Source: Dysidea avara
Taxonomy: Eukaryota > Porifera > Demospongiae > Dictyoceratida > Dysideidae
DNA length: 64,000 bases
Direction: 5' to 3'
NCBI RefSeq assembly: GCF_963678975.1
Contig: NC_089272.1
Location: forward strand, 4,646,359-4,710,358
The position numbers and the translations under genes are program-made. Shown one piece after another: positions 22,080 to 34,072 of the stretch (position 1 is the stretch's first letter; each line of letters starts with the position of its first letter). The notes below the pieces were generated by a model, which searched no databases, had not been told where the DNA came from, and saw only the letters and a program-made list of their open reading frames with translations.

Positions 22080-23760
22080 TGTCACTATTGCTACCAAACA
22101 TGACACCACTAGTTACACACCGTAGAATGATAATTTCACTATATAGTTAGCCAACATGACACTATTATAATTATATAGTTGCACACTGTAGTGTGATAAT
22201 GTCACTATAACAATAGTTACCTAACATGACACTACTAGCTATGCACTGTTTGGTAATAATGTCACTACATGACACTACTAGTTACACACTGTAGGGTGAT
22301 AATGTCGCTACATGACACTACTAGTTACACACTGTAGGATGATAATGTCACTACATGACACTACTAGTTACACACTGTAGCATGACACTACTAGTTACAC
22401 ACTGTAGGGTAATAATGTCACTACAAGACACTACTAGCTACACACTGTAGCATGACACTACTATACTTACACACTGTAGGGTGATAATGTCACTACAAGA
22501 CACTACTAGCTACACACTGTAGCATGACACTGCTATACTTACAAACTGTAGGGTGATAATGTCACTACAAGACACTACTAGTTACACACTGTAGCATGAC
22601 ACTACTAGTTACACACTGTAGGGTGATAATGTCACTACAAGACACTACTAGCTACACATTGTAGTATGACACTACTAGTTACACATTGTAGGGTGATAAT
22701 GTCACTACAAGACACTACTAGCTACACACTGTAGCATGACACTACTATACTTACACACTGTAGGGTGATAATGTCACTACTAGTTACACACTGTAGCATG
22801 ACACTACTAGTTACACACTGTAGCATGACACTACTAGTTACACACTGTAGCATGACACTACTAGTTACACACTGTAGGGTGATAATGTCACTACAAGACA
22901 CTACTAGCTACACACTGTAGCATGACACTACTAGTTACACACTGTAGGGTGATAATGTCCCTACATGACACTACTACTTACACACTGTATTGTAGGGTGA
23001 TGATGTCACTACAAGACACTACTAGCTACACACTGTAGCATGACACTACTAGTTACACACTGTAGGGTGATAATGTCACTACAAGACACTACTAGCTACA
23101 CACTGTAGCATAACACTACTAGTTACACACTATAGGGTGATGATGTCACTACATGACACTACTAGTTACAAACTGTAGGGTGATGATGTCACTATTTGAC
23201 ACTACTAGCTACACACTGTAGGGTGATAATGTCACTACATGACACTACTCAGTAGTTACACACTGTAGTGTGATGATGTCACTACATGACACTAATAATT
23301 ACACACTGTAGGGTGATCATTTCACTATACTATAGTTACCCAACATGACACTACTAGCTACACACTGTAGAGTGATGATGTCAATACATGGCACTACTAG
23401 CTACACACTGTAGGGTGATGATGTCACTATAACAATAGTTACCCAACATGACACTACTAGTTATTATACACACTGTAGGGTGATGATGTCACCATTTGAC
23501 ACTACTAGCTACACACTGTAGGGTGATAATGTCACTACATGATGCTACTCAGTAGTTATACACACTGTAGTGCGATGATGTCACTACACGACACTACTAG
23601 TTACACACTGTAGAGTGATAATGTCACTACATGACACTACTAGTTACAAACTGTAGGGTGATGGTGTAACTACACAACACTACTAGTTACACACTGTAGA
23701 GTGATGATGTCACTATACTATAGTTACCCAACATGACACTACTAGCTACACAATGTAGGG
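22080..23760. repeat. ~43-bp satellite (GACACTACTAGTTACACACT family), left arm
   Basis: Tandem units of the form ACACTACTAGTTACACACTG + TAGGGTGATAATGTCACTAC + AT. They alternate with a shorter ~27-bp variant (CTAGCTACACACTGTAGCAT), giving a ~70-bp higher-order unit over part of the array. Outer units are more diverged than central ones. The right-arm array (29560-30400) has the same units inverted and is about half as long. Confidence 0.93.
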
Positions 23761-23840
23761 TGATAATCTCACAGCATGGCATTACACACTGTATGGTGAT
23801 GTAATGTCCCAACATGCCACAATACACAGCAAAAAATACC

Positions 23841-24370
23841 ACATTTCCAGTGGTTATATCGGTACAGGAAATGTCAAGGAAATTTTCTGTTTGAATTTCT
23901 GACACATTTCCTGTACTTGTACATATCACCTTTCCAAGTGATTTCCAGTTTTGCAGGAAATGCCACTTTCAAAAATGTCAAGGAATATTTTGTTCATATT
24001 TCTGGCACATTTCCTGCTCTAATACATGCCACCTTTCCAGGCAATTTCCACTCATGCAGGAAATGTCACATTTCCTGGAACTGGAAATGTCAAGGAAATT
24101 TTTTGGTTTAGCTACATTTCTGACACATTTCCTGTACTTCTACATATCACTCTTCCATCTAATTTCCAGTTGTGTAGGAAATTCCACTACCATATTTTGT
24201 CAAGGAGTTCTTTGTTCACATTTCTGGAACATTTCCTGTACTAGTACATACCACCTGTCCAGGTGATTTCCAGTTATGCAGAAATTTCAAGGTAATTTGT
24301 TTACATTTCTGGTGCGTTTTCTGTATTAGTACATATCACCTGTTATGGTAGTTTGCAGTTAGGCATGTAA
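23841..24370. repeat. Degenerate TTTCCTG/CAGGAAAT repeats at the inner edge of the left arm
   Basis: About five diverged units of roughly 100 bases carrying ACATTTCCTGTACT, TACATATCACC and CAGGAAATG. Similar but more regular ~45-base repeats stand at 29040-29515, so the inner edges of both arms share the motif though they no longer align well. Confidence 0.75.
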
Positions 24371-25614
24371 TATAAGTTTGACACGTGCCACTTTTACTGT
24401 CATTGATTTGAAGTTACTATGGAATTTTAAATTGATATGGTTACACTTCAGCTCAAATTACTGTAGAATTTTGCAATAATTTTATTTTCAGTTTGTACTA
24501 TGCAGTTTAACTGGTAGCTAAAGGTAGAATTATTACATGAATATATCTGCATCCACTGAAAATTCTATCGCACACTTCACAGTTTTTGTTGTCTTGCAGA
24601 ATATAGAAATTAACCCATGCACCAAACTTTAATCTCGTGATCAATATACCTATATATGTAATAACAAATTGTTACAGCTCAAAAAATGCTACATGCTGTT
24701 TGATATAATAGGTTTGCCACAATTTGTAAGTGCTAGTAATGGTTAAACAAACAAATGGGTGGCTTTCCAGACACTCTCTATTGAGCCCCATTGGTAACCA
24801 TGGCACAAAACAGAAAACAAGCAACCTTTGCATGATTACGTCACTTTGTATTATGAATTACACAGGATCACCATAAAATTAAATAATATTATAGGCTGTT
24901 ATATGTCATCTCACAATAAGCAAAAAATCATTTTATCGATGAGCTGGAACAATTTTCTATACACAGCGAACTGGGAAACTCATCTCCCATACATTTTCTA
25001 CAGTACCTGTTGGAACTTCAGCACACACCTTTCTACTCTTACCAGAGGAGTACCACTATAACCAGGTCAACACATAATTATGTATACAAAACCAATGAAG
25101 CTACCATCCAGTAGCCACTACTGCTACTGGATCATAGCAGTAGTGGCTAGGATCCATTGTGCCACTACAACTACAATAAAAGTTCTGGGATAAATTTATA
25201 AAATTCTCACCAGCATACGTATATGTAGCTAACTCAACTCAGATATTTTACTATCAGCAGCCACAAACTATAGGGTGGTCCGTTGAGAGACTATTGACAA
25301 TGAGTCAATGAAGGGGACTGAACACCATTAGGAGCTATATTGGCTACAAGAAGTATATGTCTATTTAAGGTAGTATTCCCACACACTTTATCGTACAAAA
25401 ATGACTCTGCATAATGTATGAGTTTGACACCACATCAAATGGGGTCGACATTGTGATGTGTGCTTTTGCTTTACATCTGATGCATAATTACTTACATAGA
25501 ATGCACTTAAAAGATTTTGGTGTAGCTATTTGTCAATTTCCAGTTTGGCTAAGTGGGAATTGCACATGCTGTGTAGCCAAAGCTGATCATACATGCAAAA
25601 TTCTGTATCGAATT
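24371..25614. other. Palindrome centre, part 1: no gene seen
   Basis: AT-rich single-copy-looking DNA. A short hairpin at 25112-25149 has 15-base arms TAGCCACTACTGCTA and its exact mirror. Short ORFs (24828-25061, 25414-25665) lack recognisable domains. Confidence 0.55.
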
Positions 25615-25908
25615 CAGGGGCAGATCCAGGGGGGTTCAATGGGTTCCATGGAACCCTCCTTTTGAAAGAAGAGCCTCTCTTACTCGAGATACTCTAATAG
25701 AGAAGTCACAGTAGTCTTTTGAGGAGCAGTGTAGCAAGCTATATGTATACAGTTATAAATAAGGAAATGTAGTTGGTGAGGGCATCTATGGTGAGGGGCA
25801 GCTATTGTCAGCAGGTAATGACCTTTTTTTTTTGATCTTCAACTTACAGCTAGACTGAAGTTGCAATTTAAAGTGGACCCCCCTTTTAAAAGTCTGGATC
25901 CTCCCCTG
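25615..25908. mobile_element. hAT-like MITE in the palindrome centre
   Basis: Ends CAGGGGCAGATCCAGGGG and (mirror) CAGGGGAGGATCCAGAC. Internal GAGATACTCTAATAGAGAAG and GCAGTGTAGCAAGCTAT motifs are shared with the copy at 38104. A clean 8-bp TSD is not visible, so the insertion is probably old. Confidence 0.75.
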
Positions 25909-26579
25909 TAATTATATAATCAACTCCTTCATGTATTACAGTAGCTACTACATGTTTCAGCATGTCTCGGGCACTGAGCCAGATTGCCAGTTGCTCACAG
26001 CACTAATCACCTGTGGGCACTGAAACCATCTCTGCCTCTGGATCCAGATTGCACTACTTGTCCTGAACAATTAAATTGATCAAATCTGATAAGTGTGAAC
26101 CAAAGTGTAACCAAACAAGACTACCAAGCAGGGTTGGCTCTGGCAAAATAGGGGCGGGTGGGCCACCACAGTTGAGGGCATAGCAATTGTAGCATATTTT
26201 CAAGGGGGTCTGGGGGCAGGCCCCCCCTCCACCAGGAAAATTTTTAAAATCATCACTCAAGCCTGAGATGCAGCAATCTGAAAGCATTTTTAACATAATT
26301 TAGTTGGGTGCTGACAGTTGCATGCTGCTCAACAGAATCTTTGAAGTAAGTCTGAGTGTACTGAAGGGCTGAAATAATATCAAGTATAGCAAACTCTTAC
26401 GTGCAATTGTATGGCTTCTCGTACGTTAGTCTGTGCACTAGAGTTTAAAACCATAGATTATAGCCCTCTCGCCTCTATATAATCTATGGTATAGCTACGT
26501 ATAATATTTAGCTAGCTGTACATAATATGAGGGAAGATACTCCCTTTCTCTTCTAGAGTAAAAGGTTGGGTGGGTCGCA
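25909..26579. other. Palindrome centre, part 2: element debris and a small hairpin
   Basis: About 26125-26240 carries GGGGTCTGGGGGCAGGCCCC-type sequence common at the ends of the hAT-like family here, probably a fragment. Bases 26450-26490 form a hairpin (ACCATAGATTATA ... TATAATCTATGGT). No gene. Confidence 0.5.
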
Positions 26580-27700
26580 AAGAGCAAAAATTTTAACCGA
26601 TCGATTTTAACCTAAGCGCGCAACTTAATAGTTTTTTCTGACAAAAGTTGAGGCGTTTGTTATGCTGCGCGGGAACATTAAAAATGGCGACGTTGGCAGG
26701 TGCTGGCAGAAAGTTGGAGAGAATCGAAGCGTTCTTCTGAGAAGACTCCGCAAGCAAGTAGTGAAATAAAAGAATGCCAGTGAAGCGGCCGTCTCGACTC
26801 GAGGGGTTCTGGACTCAAGTCACTACTCTCACATCACCCGCCTACCTTAACAGCTATAATTCCATATGGGTATGTGAAAAGGAATGGTATTATTGCCACT
26901 GCTTCTAATGTGAGGAAACAAACAAGCTCTCAACTCGGTGCAGGAAAACAAGGTAGGCATCATTTAGAGTCGCCTAGTCCAGTACACAAATATTTATTAT
27001 ATCCAGGTTATCAAAATCGCACTCATCAATAGAGTAGTATGTCTGGAGATAAATATAGTGTTACTCGTCAGCAGAATGTATCACCAGATATATTAAGAGA
27101 ATGGTAGCTTTGCCAAGATAGTGAACATCATTAAGACTATAGCACCTGTTGAAAAAGTCCATCGGACCTCAGGATGCCAACCTACAATTGAGTTTGAGCT
27201 GTTACTGAATGTCGTTGATGTGTCACCTGGTCTGTAGGTGAGGTTTTCTTTTGTGATTACAAGTCTTGTTTGTAATTATGTATTTGTTTGTACTATGTGT
27301 TTATTCTGTGGTGTATCATTAAACAAGGCCACAAACAGACATCCTGTTCAAAATATGTGTAACCTTATATCCTACATTGCTCATATCTTGCCTACAGTAA
27401 TTGTGCTAAGTAGTAGTATGTATGCATTCCCAGGTGCATTTGGATTGAACATAATACCACACAGTACTTTACCATTATTTGTAACTTGATTTTAGAAAGC
27501 GGATCCAAATTATACACCAAGGGAAATTGAACGACCACCTCTAGTGGGTAGCTACACTATCAAACTATCCGGCGATTTTGATGCTCAAAACTGGTTTCTT
27601 GAGGTTATGTTTTCTGGGTGCCCTGTCAGGCTCTAGTCACATTTTCTGGCTTTGACACAAGGACCTCACTTCATGAGAATCAGTGGTGGATGGCCTTCAA
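26580..27700 (+). other. Exon-like remnants of an unidentified gene in the palindrome centre
   Basis: Several stretches look coding but do not join cleanly. 26684 begins MATLAGAGRKLERIEAFF and then a stop. About 26860-26952 reads IIPYGYVKRNGIIATASNVR after a TTAACAG acceptor and ends at a GTAGGC donor. 27100-27237 reads KIVNIIKTIAPVEKVHRTSG, then CQPTIEFELLLNVVDVSPGL. About 27496-27600 reads YTPREIERPPLVGSYTIKLS, then GDFDAQNWFLE after a TTGATTTTAG acceptor. GC content and codon-like texture are higher than in the surroundings. It could be a decayed host gene or the remains of an internal gene of the palindrome. No family recognised. Confidence 0.3.
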
Positions 27701-27812
27701 CAGCCAGCCAAAGATTTTGGTATTGATTCTGCTGTATTTCAGCCACTTAAGGAGCTAGTTTTCAAGAATAGCTGCCAACCTGCTACTAATAGGCCTAATG
27801 TATTTTGTGGAG

Positions 27813-28402
27813 TGGACTCACACTAAGTTAGAAACAGCTTCTTCACAATTATCCAGGAATTTCCTAGTTCTTGTACCACTGTAGACACTAATGTCAAGCT
27901 AAAACTACTGAAGCTGCTCTTCCTACAAAGTCACAAATATCGCACATGCACTAATTTATTAGAACATTTACAAGACGTTATAATAGTGCATAAATAGTTA
28001 GATATAGGCTACACATAGCCTTTTCTACACAGTCTATATAGTGACAACATATTTTTAGATGTAAACTAGCTTAGCGGGCAGCATTAAGCGGATAGCGCAA
28101 TACTAACAACATCGCTAAGTATTTACTTCTGGTCATTCACAGTAGCCTATCCACTAGTACTAAGCAGTAAAGGAGCAAAGGAATTAATCCTACGCAACTA
28201 CAATAGCCTCCACTACTGCTAGTATGCACAAGTACACATGTTTTGTAAACATTCTATTAAATTAGTGCATTCGCGAACTCTAACTTTGTAGGAAGAGCAG
28301 CTTCAACAGTTTTAGCTTGATAATGGTGTTTCCAGTGGTACAGGAGCTAGATAATGCCTGGATAACTGTTAAGAAGCTATTTAGTTTAGTGCATGAGTCC
28401 AG
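27813..28402. mobile_element. Foldback element with ~180-base inverted arms, inside the palindrome centre
   Basis: Left arm from TGGACTCACACTAAGTTAGA and right arm (mirror) from TGGACTCATGCACTAAACTA. Both continue through AGCTTCTT(C/A)ACA(A/G)TTATCC, GTACCACTG, ATCAAGCTAAAACT-type words and GCTGCTCTTCCTACAAAGT to a loop around 27990-28225. No ORF or clear TSD. It is off-centre relative to the large palindrome, so it is a separate nested structure. Confidence 0.75.
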
Positions 28403-29039
28403 TCTGCGAGTCCAGTCTGCGAAATACATTAGGTCCTACTATTAAAGTGTTTTCTATGCATAGTATTAATGTATTCAGTTTTTCATATTTGTTGGCCCTG
28501 ACCACAAACATTTTTCGTATGGTTACACTGGATCTGTTTTCAGTAATCTTGCATCGTTCAACTTTCTTAAATGTCCAAGAAAAATAGTTATATTGTAGTG
28601 TAGGTTGCATTTTTTTGTTAATGTGTATTATACCGTGCATTCATTTACATTATACAATTTGCAGAAACTTCAATAAAGTGGAGCAGCTGTAATATGCCGA
28701 ACTTAAGGGCAAGGTGGAAATAGCTATCAATCAAGAAGATATTAAGTGACATCAATACACCAAGAGAGCAGAGAGACATCTAGCAAGGAGTGACACGATG
28801 AGCTAATGAAAGTTAAAACTCAAGCTTAAGGAGTAAACATGCTGATATGATGATAAAGATGGTAGTCAATTAAACAGGTTCAGCCCAGGTGATCACACTT
28901 TGTCCCAAGCAAAAGAAATTTCGTGATGGGTCACAAAATCTGATATATGGTACTGTACTATGTGACTAACTTGTAGCTATACTATACCCTTGTAACTGTG
29001 TACATGTATATAATGTAATACCATGTAGATATTATTGTT
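28403..29039. other. Palindrome centre, part 3: no gene assigned
   Basis: An acceptor-like TTATACAATTTGCAG ends at about 28664, but the following sequence has early stops in all frames. GAGTCCAGTCTGC is repeated in tandem at 28395-28420. Nothing else supported. Confidence 0.45.
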
Positions 29040-29515
29040 TACAGTTTTTACCACATGTATAAGTTTCATTGATACTGTACAAGAAATGTATTTGAAATTT
29101 CATTAATACTGTATAGAAGAAATCTGTTGGAAATTTCATAGATATTGTATAAGGGAAATCTGTAGGAAATTTCATAGATATTGTATAGGGGAAATCTATA
29201 GGAAATTTCATAGATATTGTATAGAGGAAATCTACAGGAAATTTCATAGATATTGTATAGGGGAAATCTATAGGAAATTCCATAGATATTGTATGGAGGA
29301 AATGTATTGGAAATTTCATAAATACCTTATAGAAGAAATCTGTAGGAAATTTCATATGTCCAGTACAGGAAATCTGCAGGAAATTGTGCCCTATCATGTA
29401 GTAGGAAATGTACAGGAAATTTGCAAATTTCCTGTACATTTCCATCTCCCGGATATGTGCTGGAAATGTCACCTGTCCTGTAAATTTCCTGCACATATCC
29501 TGCTACAGGAAATGC
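29040..29515. repeat. ~45-bp GGAAATTTCATAGATATTGT tandem repeats, inner edge of right arm
   Basis: About seven fairly regular units with GGAAATTTCATAGATATTGT and AGGGGAAATCTATA, then degenerate CAGGAAATTTGC motifs that resemble the left arm's inner edge. Met-Lys-Phe-Pro-rich minus ORFs here are products of the repeat. Confidence 0.85.
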
Positions 29516-29559
29516 CACATTTTTTCCTGTGATAACTAGTGTCATATATGTTGGGTACA

Positions 29560-30400
29560 TAACTATATAGTGACATCCTCACCCTACAGTGTGTAGCAAG
29601 TAGTGTGTTGTAGTGACATCATCATCCTACAGTGTGTAACTATTAGTGTCATGTAGTGACATCGATACCCTACAGTGTGCAACTAGTAGTGTCATGCTAC
29701 AGTGCGTAGCTAGTAGTGTCTTGTAGTGACATCATCACCCTACAATACAGTGTGTAAGTAGTAGTGTCATGTAGTGACATTATCACCCTACAGTGTGTAA
29801 CTAGTAGTGTTATGCTACAGTGTGTAGCTAGTAGTGTCTTGTAGTGACATTATCACCCTACAGTGTGTAACTAGTAGTGTCATGCTACAGTGTGTAGCTA
29901 GTAGTGTCTTGTAGTGACATTATCACCCTTCAGTGTGTAGGTAGTAGTGTCATGTAGTGACATTATCACCCTACAGTGTGTAACTAGTAGTGTTATGCTA
30001 CAGTGTGTAACTAGTAGTGTCTTGTAGTGACATTATCACCCTACAGTGTGTAACTAGTAGTGTTATGCTACAGTGTGTAGCTAGTAGTGTCTTGTAGTGA
30101 CATCATCACCCTTCAGTGTGTAGGTAGTAGTGTCATGTAGTGACATTATCACCCTACAGTGTGTAACTAGTAGTGTTATGCTACAGTGTGTAACTAGTAG
30201 TGTCTTGTAGTGACATTATCACCCTACAGTGTGTAACTAGTAGTGTTATGCTACAGTGTGTAACTAGTAGTGTCTTGTAGTGACATTATCACACTACAGT
30301 GTGCAACTATAATAGTGTCATGTTGGCTAACTATATAGTGACATTATCATTCTACAGTGTGTAACTAGTGGTGTCATGTTTGGCAGCAATAGTGACATTA
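29560..30400. repeat. ~43-bp satellite, right arm (inverted)
   Basis: Units such as ATTATCACCCTACAGTGTGT + AACTAGTAGTGT and the short variant ATGCTACAGTGTGTAGCTAG. Same family as 22080-23760 in opposite orientation. Confidence 0.93.
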
Positions 30401-30522
30401 CAGTATAACCTCTATATAATATTAATTTAACAGACACTTTGGGACCAACCAATTGCAAGTTTGTTGATATTTTACTGTTACAAGGAGGTTATCCTATTTC
30501 AGAGGTAATAGGGACCTAATAC
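30401..30522. mobile_element. Truncated Tc1/mariner-like MITE, right-arm counterpart of 21896-22076
   Basis: Begins CAGTATAACCTCTATATAAT and continues to GGACCTAAT, then jumps to ACTGATCAATAAGCACC. The left arm has about 400 further bases at this point, so one end of the element and its neighbouring DNA were deleted in this arm. Confidence 0.75.
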
Positions 30523-30965
30523 ACTGATCAATAAGCACCTTCATAATACAGTTTAAGATTGTTTCCAAGGTAGCCACAGAGACACATAAACAAAGCTAAA
30601 CACAACAATGATTATTTAGAGGCCTTCAATACGGAAAAAGTTAACCTGAATTGCCATTATAAATAAACACCAAGTGTCGCATGTTTCTACCTTTTGTTTC
30701 ATCAAGATTGAGTTTGCAATTTTTTTTTTGCATAATTCAGCCAAAAGTGGTGCCCCACCTACTCCAACACCCTTATATCACCCTACATGGTGTACAGTAG
30801 CTAGTAGTGTCATCTTAGGTAGTAGTGTCATCATTGGGTACATTATCAAGAGTTTGAACGGTGTAGCTCCGTATTATGCAAAACCCCAGTAACAAACCGT
30901 AAGTATAAATTGGAATTCTTAACAAAGCTCTGAATGAACTATACAACACTATTTCATAGCACACA

Positions 30966-32139
30966 TTACACGTGAAAAGTCAAGTTTGTCACAATATCCT
31001 TTAGCAGTATTAGGAAACAGTTCTCAAGAGTATTGATGACCTGCAGTACACATGATAATAAGCAGCAACACAGAACAGAATGTAGCTTACATTGAGAAAC
31101 ACTACACTGTGTCTAGCATGGTTCGAATCGACCATCTTGTTCCTTGGTGTCTTCTCTATAACACATACATCTCCAGATTCTTATAGCACACCTACAAAGT
31201 TAGAGTTGAACATGATATAACAAAACGGAAAATGGAGAAAGCACATACACACACATACTTTTGGACTACATTATCCAACACGCACACACGCACATGCACA
31301 CACTAACAAAGCAAAAAAAAAGCAGAGCCATGTGAAGCACAGCTACAATGCTTGCCACCCAGTAAACCAGAGCTGGGATGCCTGTGCACTACTCAGGAGC
31401 TTGAGCTTCAATAAACCACAGGAGAATTGTCCGAGTCTCATGGAGAGAGGTTGCAGAACTATACAGTATTATCATGCTGTAGGATATACATTTTAAAATG
31501 CAATCCGTTACAGTGACTGTATATTGTTTCACTTACACAGAGTTTCGAATGAGACCAAAAAGCTGCTAAAGACCAAATGGCCTTGCTTCATGTCGGATTT
31601 GTCAAACCCAATAAATGTGTATAGCATATAAGTACACTCACCAGCAGTAACATGTAATTCTTGGGTGTCCAGTAGCATGTCTGTAAAAAAGAGATGTAAT
31701 GAAAATTAGACTCTGGGATGGGTGTGAAACTGCAGTATGCAAACTATAGACACTACTATAGTACATGACACTACACAGAGAAACATGTAGTGAGAGACAC
31801 GTGTATCCATGTATCACATACACAGAGACACATGTAGCAGCATTACATTATGACTACATGTGTCTCTGTGTACATGTGTCTACTGTTGCTAAACTACATG
31901 ACACTACTATAGCGTGTGTGGTGTGTGCGTGTGTAGCATGTATGTGTAGGGTATGTGTGTAGTGTGTGTGTGTGTAGTGTGTGGTATGTGTGTAGTGTGC
32001 GTGTAGTGTTCGTGTGCATGCCTCAGTGTAGTGTGCACGTGTGTGTCTCTGTGTAGTATGTAGAAAGTCTGTGTGTAAGGTATGTGTGTAGAGTGTGTGT
32101 GTGTGCAGTGTACGTGTGTGTGTAGTATGTGTGTGGTGA

Positions 32140-32198
<59 letters not shown>

Positions 32199-32650
32199 TG
32201 TGTGCACCTGTATGTAGTGCAGTGTGTGTCTGTGTGTCTCTTTGTAGTGCGTAGCATGTGTGTGTAGTGTGTAGAGCGTGTGTGGTGTAGTGTGTGTTTG
32301 TGTAGTACGTGTGTATGTGTGTATGCAGTATGTGTGTATTAGTGTGTGTGTGTGTGTGTCTCTCTCTCTGTGTAGTGTGTAGCATGTGTATGTGTGTGTG
32401 TGGTGGTGTGTGTGGTGGTGTGTGTGTAGTGTGCATGTGTGTGTGTAGTGTGTGTGTGTGTGTAGTGCAGTGTGTGTGTGTGTGTGTGCGTGTGTGTGTA
32501 GTGCAGTGTGTGTGTGTGCGTGTGTGTGTAGTGCAGTGTGTGTGTGTGTGTGCGTAGTGCAGTGTGTGTGTGTGTAGTGCAGTGTGTGTGTGTGTGTGCG
32601 TGTGTGTGTAGTGCAGTGTGTGTGTGTGTAGTGCAGTGTGTGTGTGTGTA

Positions 32651-32686
<36 letters not shown>

Positions 32687-33418
32687 GTGTGTGGGTCACT
32701 GTGTGTGTGCGTGTGTGTGTGCATGCCTATCTACTTATCTATGTTGGTCCATACGCACTTACGTGAGCAAAATCGTTAAATGATAAAAGCAGCTTGCACG
32801 TAAGAAAAGCGAAATGAAGTTTGTAATAAACAGTTACGAGTAAACTTTGTGATTTCTTTCTGGTAGGCTGAAACATGGGTGACACGACTCTCCTTAGACT
32901 TTTTGATTTACTTTCTCTTCAAGTTTTACAGGCATTTAATAACTGAAAAACATTGATACAGGCCTTGTAGACTTCCAGGAATAGCTTATCCCTTTGAGTT
33001 GAAAGTGGGTATGTCCCTTACGAACGTGAATGAAAATGAAGAGCAGCTTTGAGGCTTTGTAGAGAGGATTGGCGAGAAAAAACATGATAGTTAAACTATA
33101 AAACAGTTTAGAAGATACTTCTGTGCATAACATGCCATCTAGCATTAATTTTACTCTTCCTGTTATACCACGTCATCACTAGCACAGTTAGGTGGGCTAC
33201 ATTTCAAAGGTCCCAAAAGAGTTTCATTCACAATTACAAGTGGGGGTACTTTGTACAGAGCCATTAGAAGGGATAAGCTTTTGAGATGTTTCCCATGAAG
33301 AAAGCAGGAGAAAATTCTGTTGGGGAATGCATTTTCACACTTTTAGATACTTACCTAGCTCTGGTTTTATTTTCAAAACCAGATCTGGAGTGTTCGAGAA
33401 GAGCAACTGTGCATGCTT
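30966..33418 (-). CDS. Spliced gene of unknown function, last four exons (right-arm copy)
   Basis: Mirror of the left-arm gene. Minus-strand exons are 33418-33355, 31680-31642, 31155-31091 and 31040-30966. Every acceptor, donor and reading phase is kept and the TAA stop is shared. The first exon is base-identical to the left copy. The second ends GCT-G instead of GCT-A, turning the split codon from Lys to Glu. The third has L to M, and the last has K to E in VINTLENCFLILLKD. The 31907-32730 CA block is in its intron. Open frames in both copies suggest a functional gene or a very recent duplication. The two copies are convergent, tails toward the centre. No family recognised. Confidence 0.5.
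31907..32730. repeat. GT-rich compound microsatellite, right arm
   Basis: Long TGTGTGTG tracts with GTAGTGCAGTGTGTGTG units. It is the expanded counterpart of 19788-20153. His-Thr-rich and Cys-Val-rich ORFs here are not genes. Confidence 0.95.
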
Positions 33419-33984
33419 CTACATAGAAAGATAGTTAACAAACAAGTCTTACCAGAGATTTCTCTCACTTTCTTAACGAGGAAAATCTCAAAAGTTATCC
33501 CTTCTAATGGCTATCTGTACAAACAATCCCCACTCTTATTGCCATTTTTGTGCTATGATGTAATTGTGGATAAAGCTCATTAAATAACTGGACGGGACGG
33601 ACTTGTACTGGAGCACACTGAGAGTGAACTTTAAACTTACAAGCATGCACTAAACATGTCACAATGCATGGCCAATCTTAGGGAAGAATAATTCACTACC
33701 ATGAAACTTGACAATGATACAATATACAAATAGAATTTGTGACACAAAAGATCTAGAGTAGTAGAGAAGTCAAGGGCATTATGTAGTGTGGAGAACAACT
33801 ATCAAATGAGTATATTCATACTTTCATTTAACAGTTAAACTTACACTTAGAATTTTTCTCGGGTATGTGATACCAGCGCTCTATCATCTGGCTACAAAAA
33901 AATAAATCAAGTACATTACACTGCATATACCGTATAGCCTAAATATTTCGAGGGGAAACTTTTTTTTGCTGATTGTGCAGTGTT

Positions 33985-34006
33985 GGGGGGGGGGGGGGGG
34001 GGGGGG
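33985..34006. repeat. Poly-G run (22 G)
   Basis: The left-arm counterpart (18516-18520) has only five C on its plus strand, so this homopolymer expanded in one arm only. Confidence 0.9.
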
Positions 34007-34072
34007 TTATCAGCAAAATTTTATCCTTGAAATATTTAGACCTCCCATAGAGAGTAATACATTTGGGTAGTA

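Larger units (their letters stand above)
16065..23840 (+). repeat. Left arm of a ~21-kb inverted repeat (giant palindrome)
   Basis: The reverse complement reappears at 29515-37006. In the stretch I compared by eye (about 330 bases around 16980-17310 against 35760-36090) I counted four substitutions. Order is conserved: terminal GCGCGCGAAGCGCC, a palindromic GCAATTGGAATT motif, a 5' exon with GTAAGT donor, a 35-codon ORF, the exon series at 19088-21042, a CA block, and the 43-bp satellite. The arms differ in satellite length, CA-block length, a poly-G run, a ~400-base deletion in the right arm (left 21548-21946) and a MITE only in the right arm. The right arm's outer flank is different, so this is a true inverted duplicate within this sequence. 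Confidence 0.93.

Noticed and set aside
29032-29496. 154-codon minus ORF rich in MKFPIDFPYTIS repeats
   Set aside because: Product of ~45-bp tandem repeats at the arm's inner edge, with no independent coding evidence.
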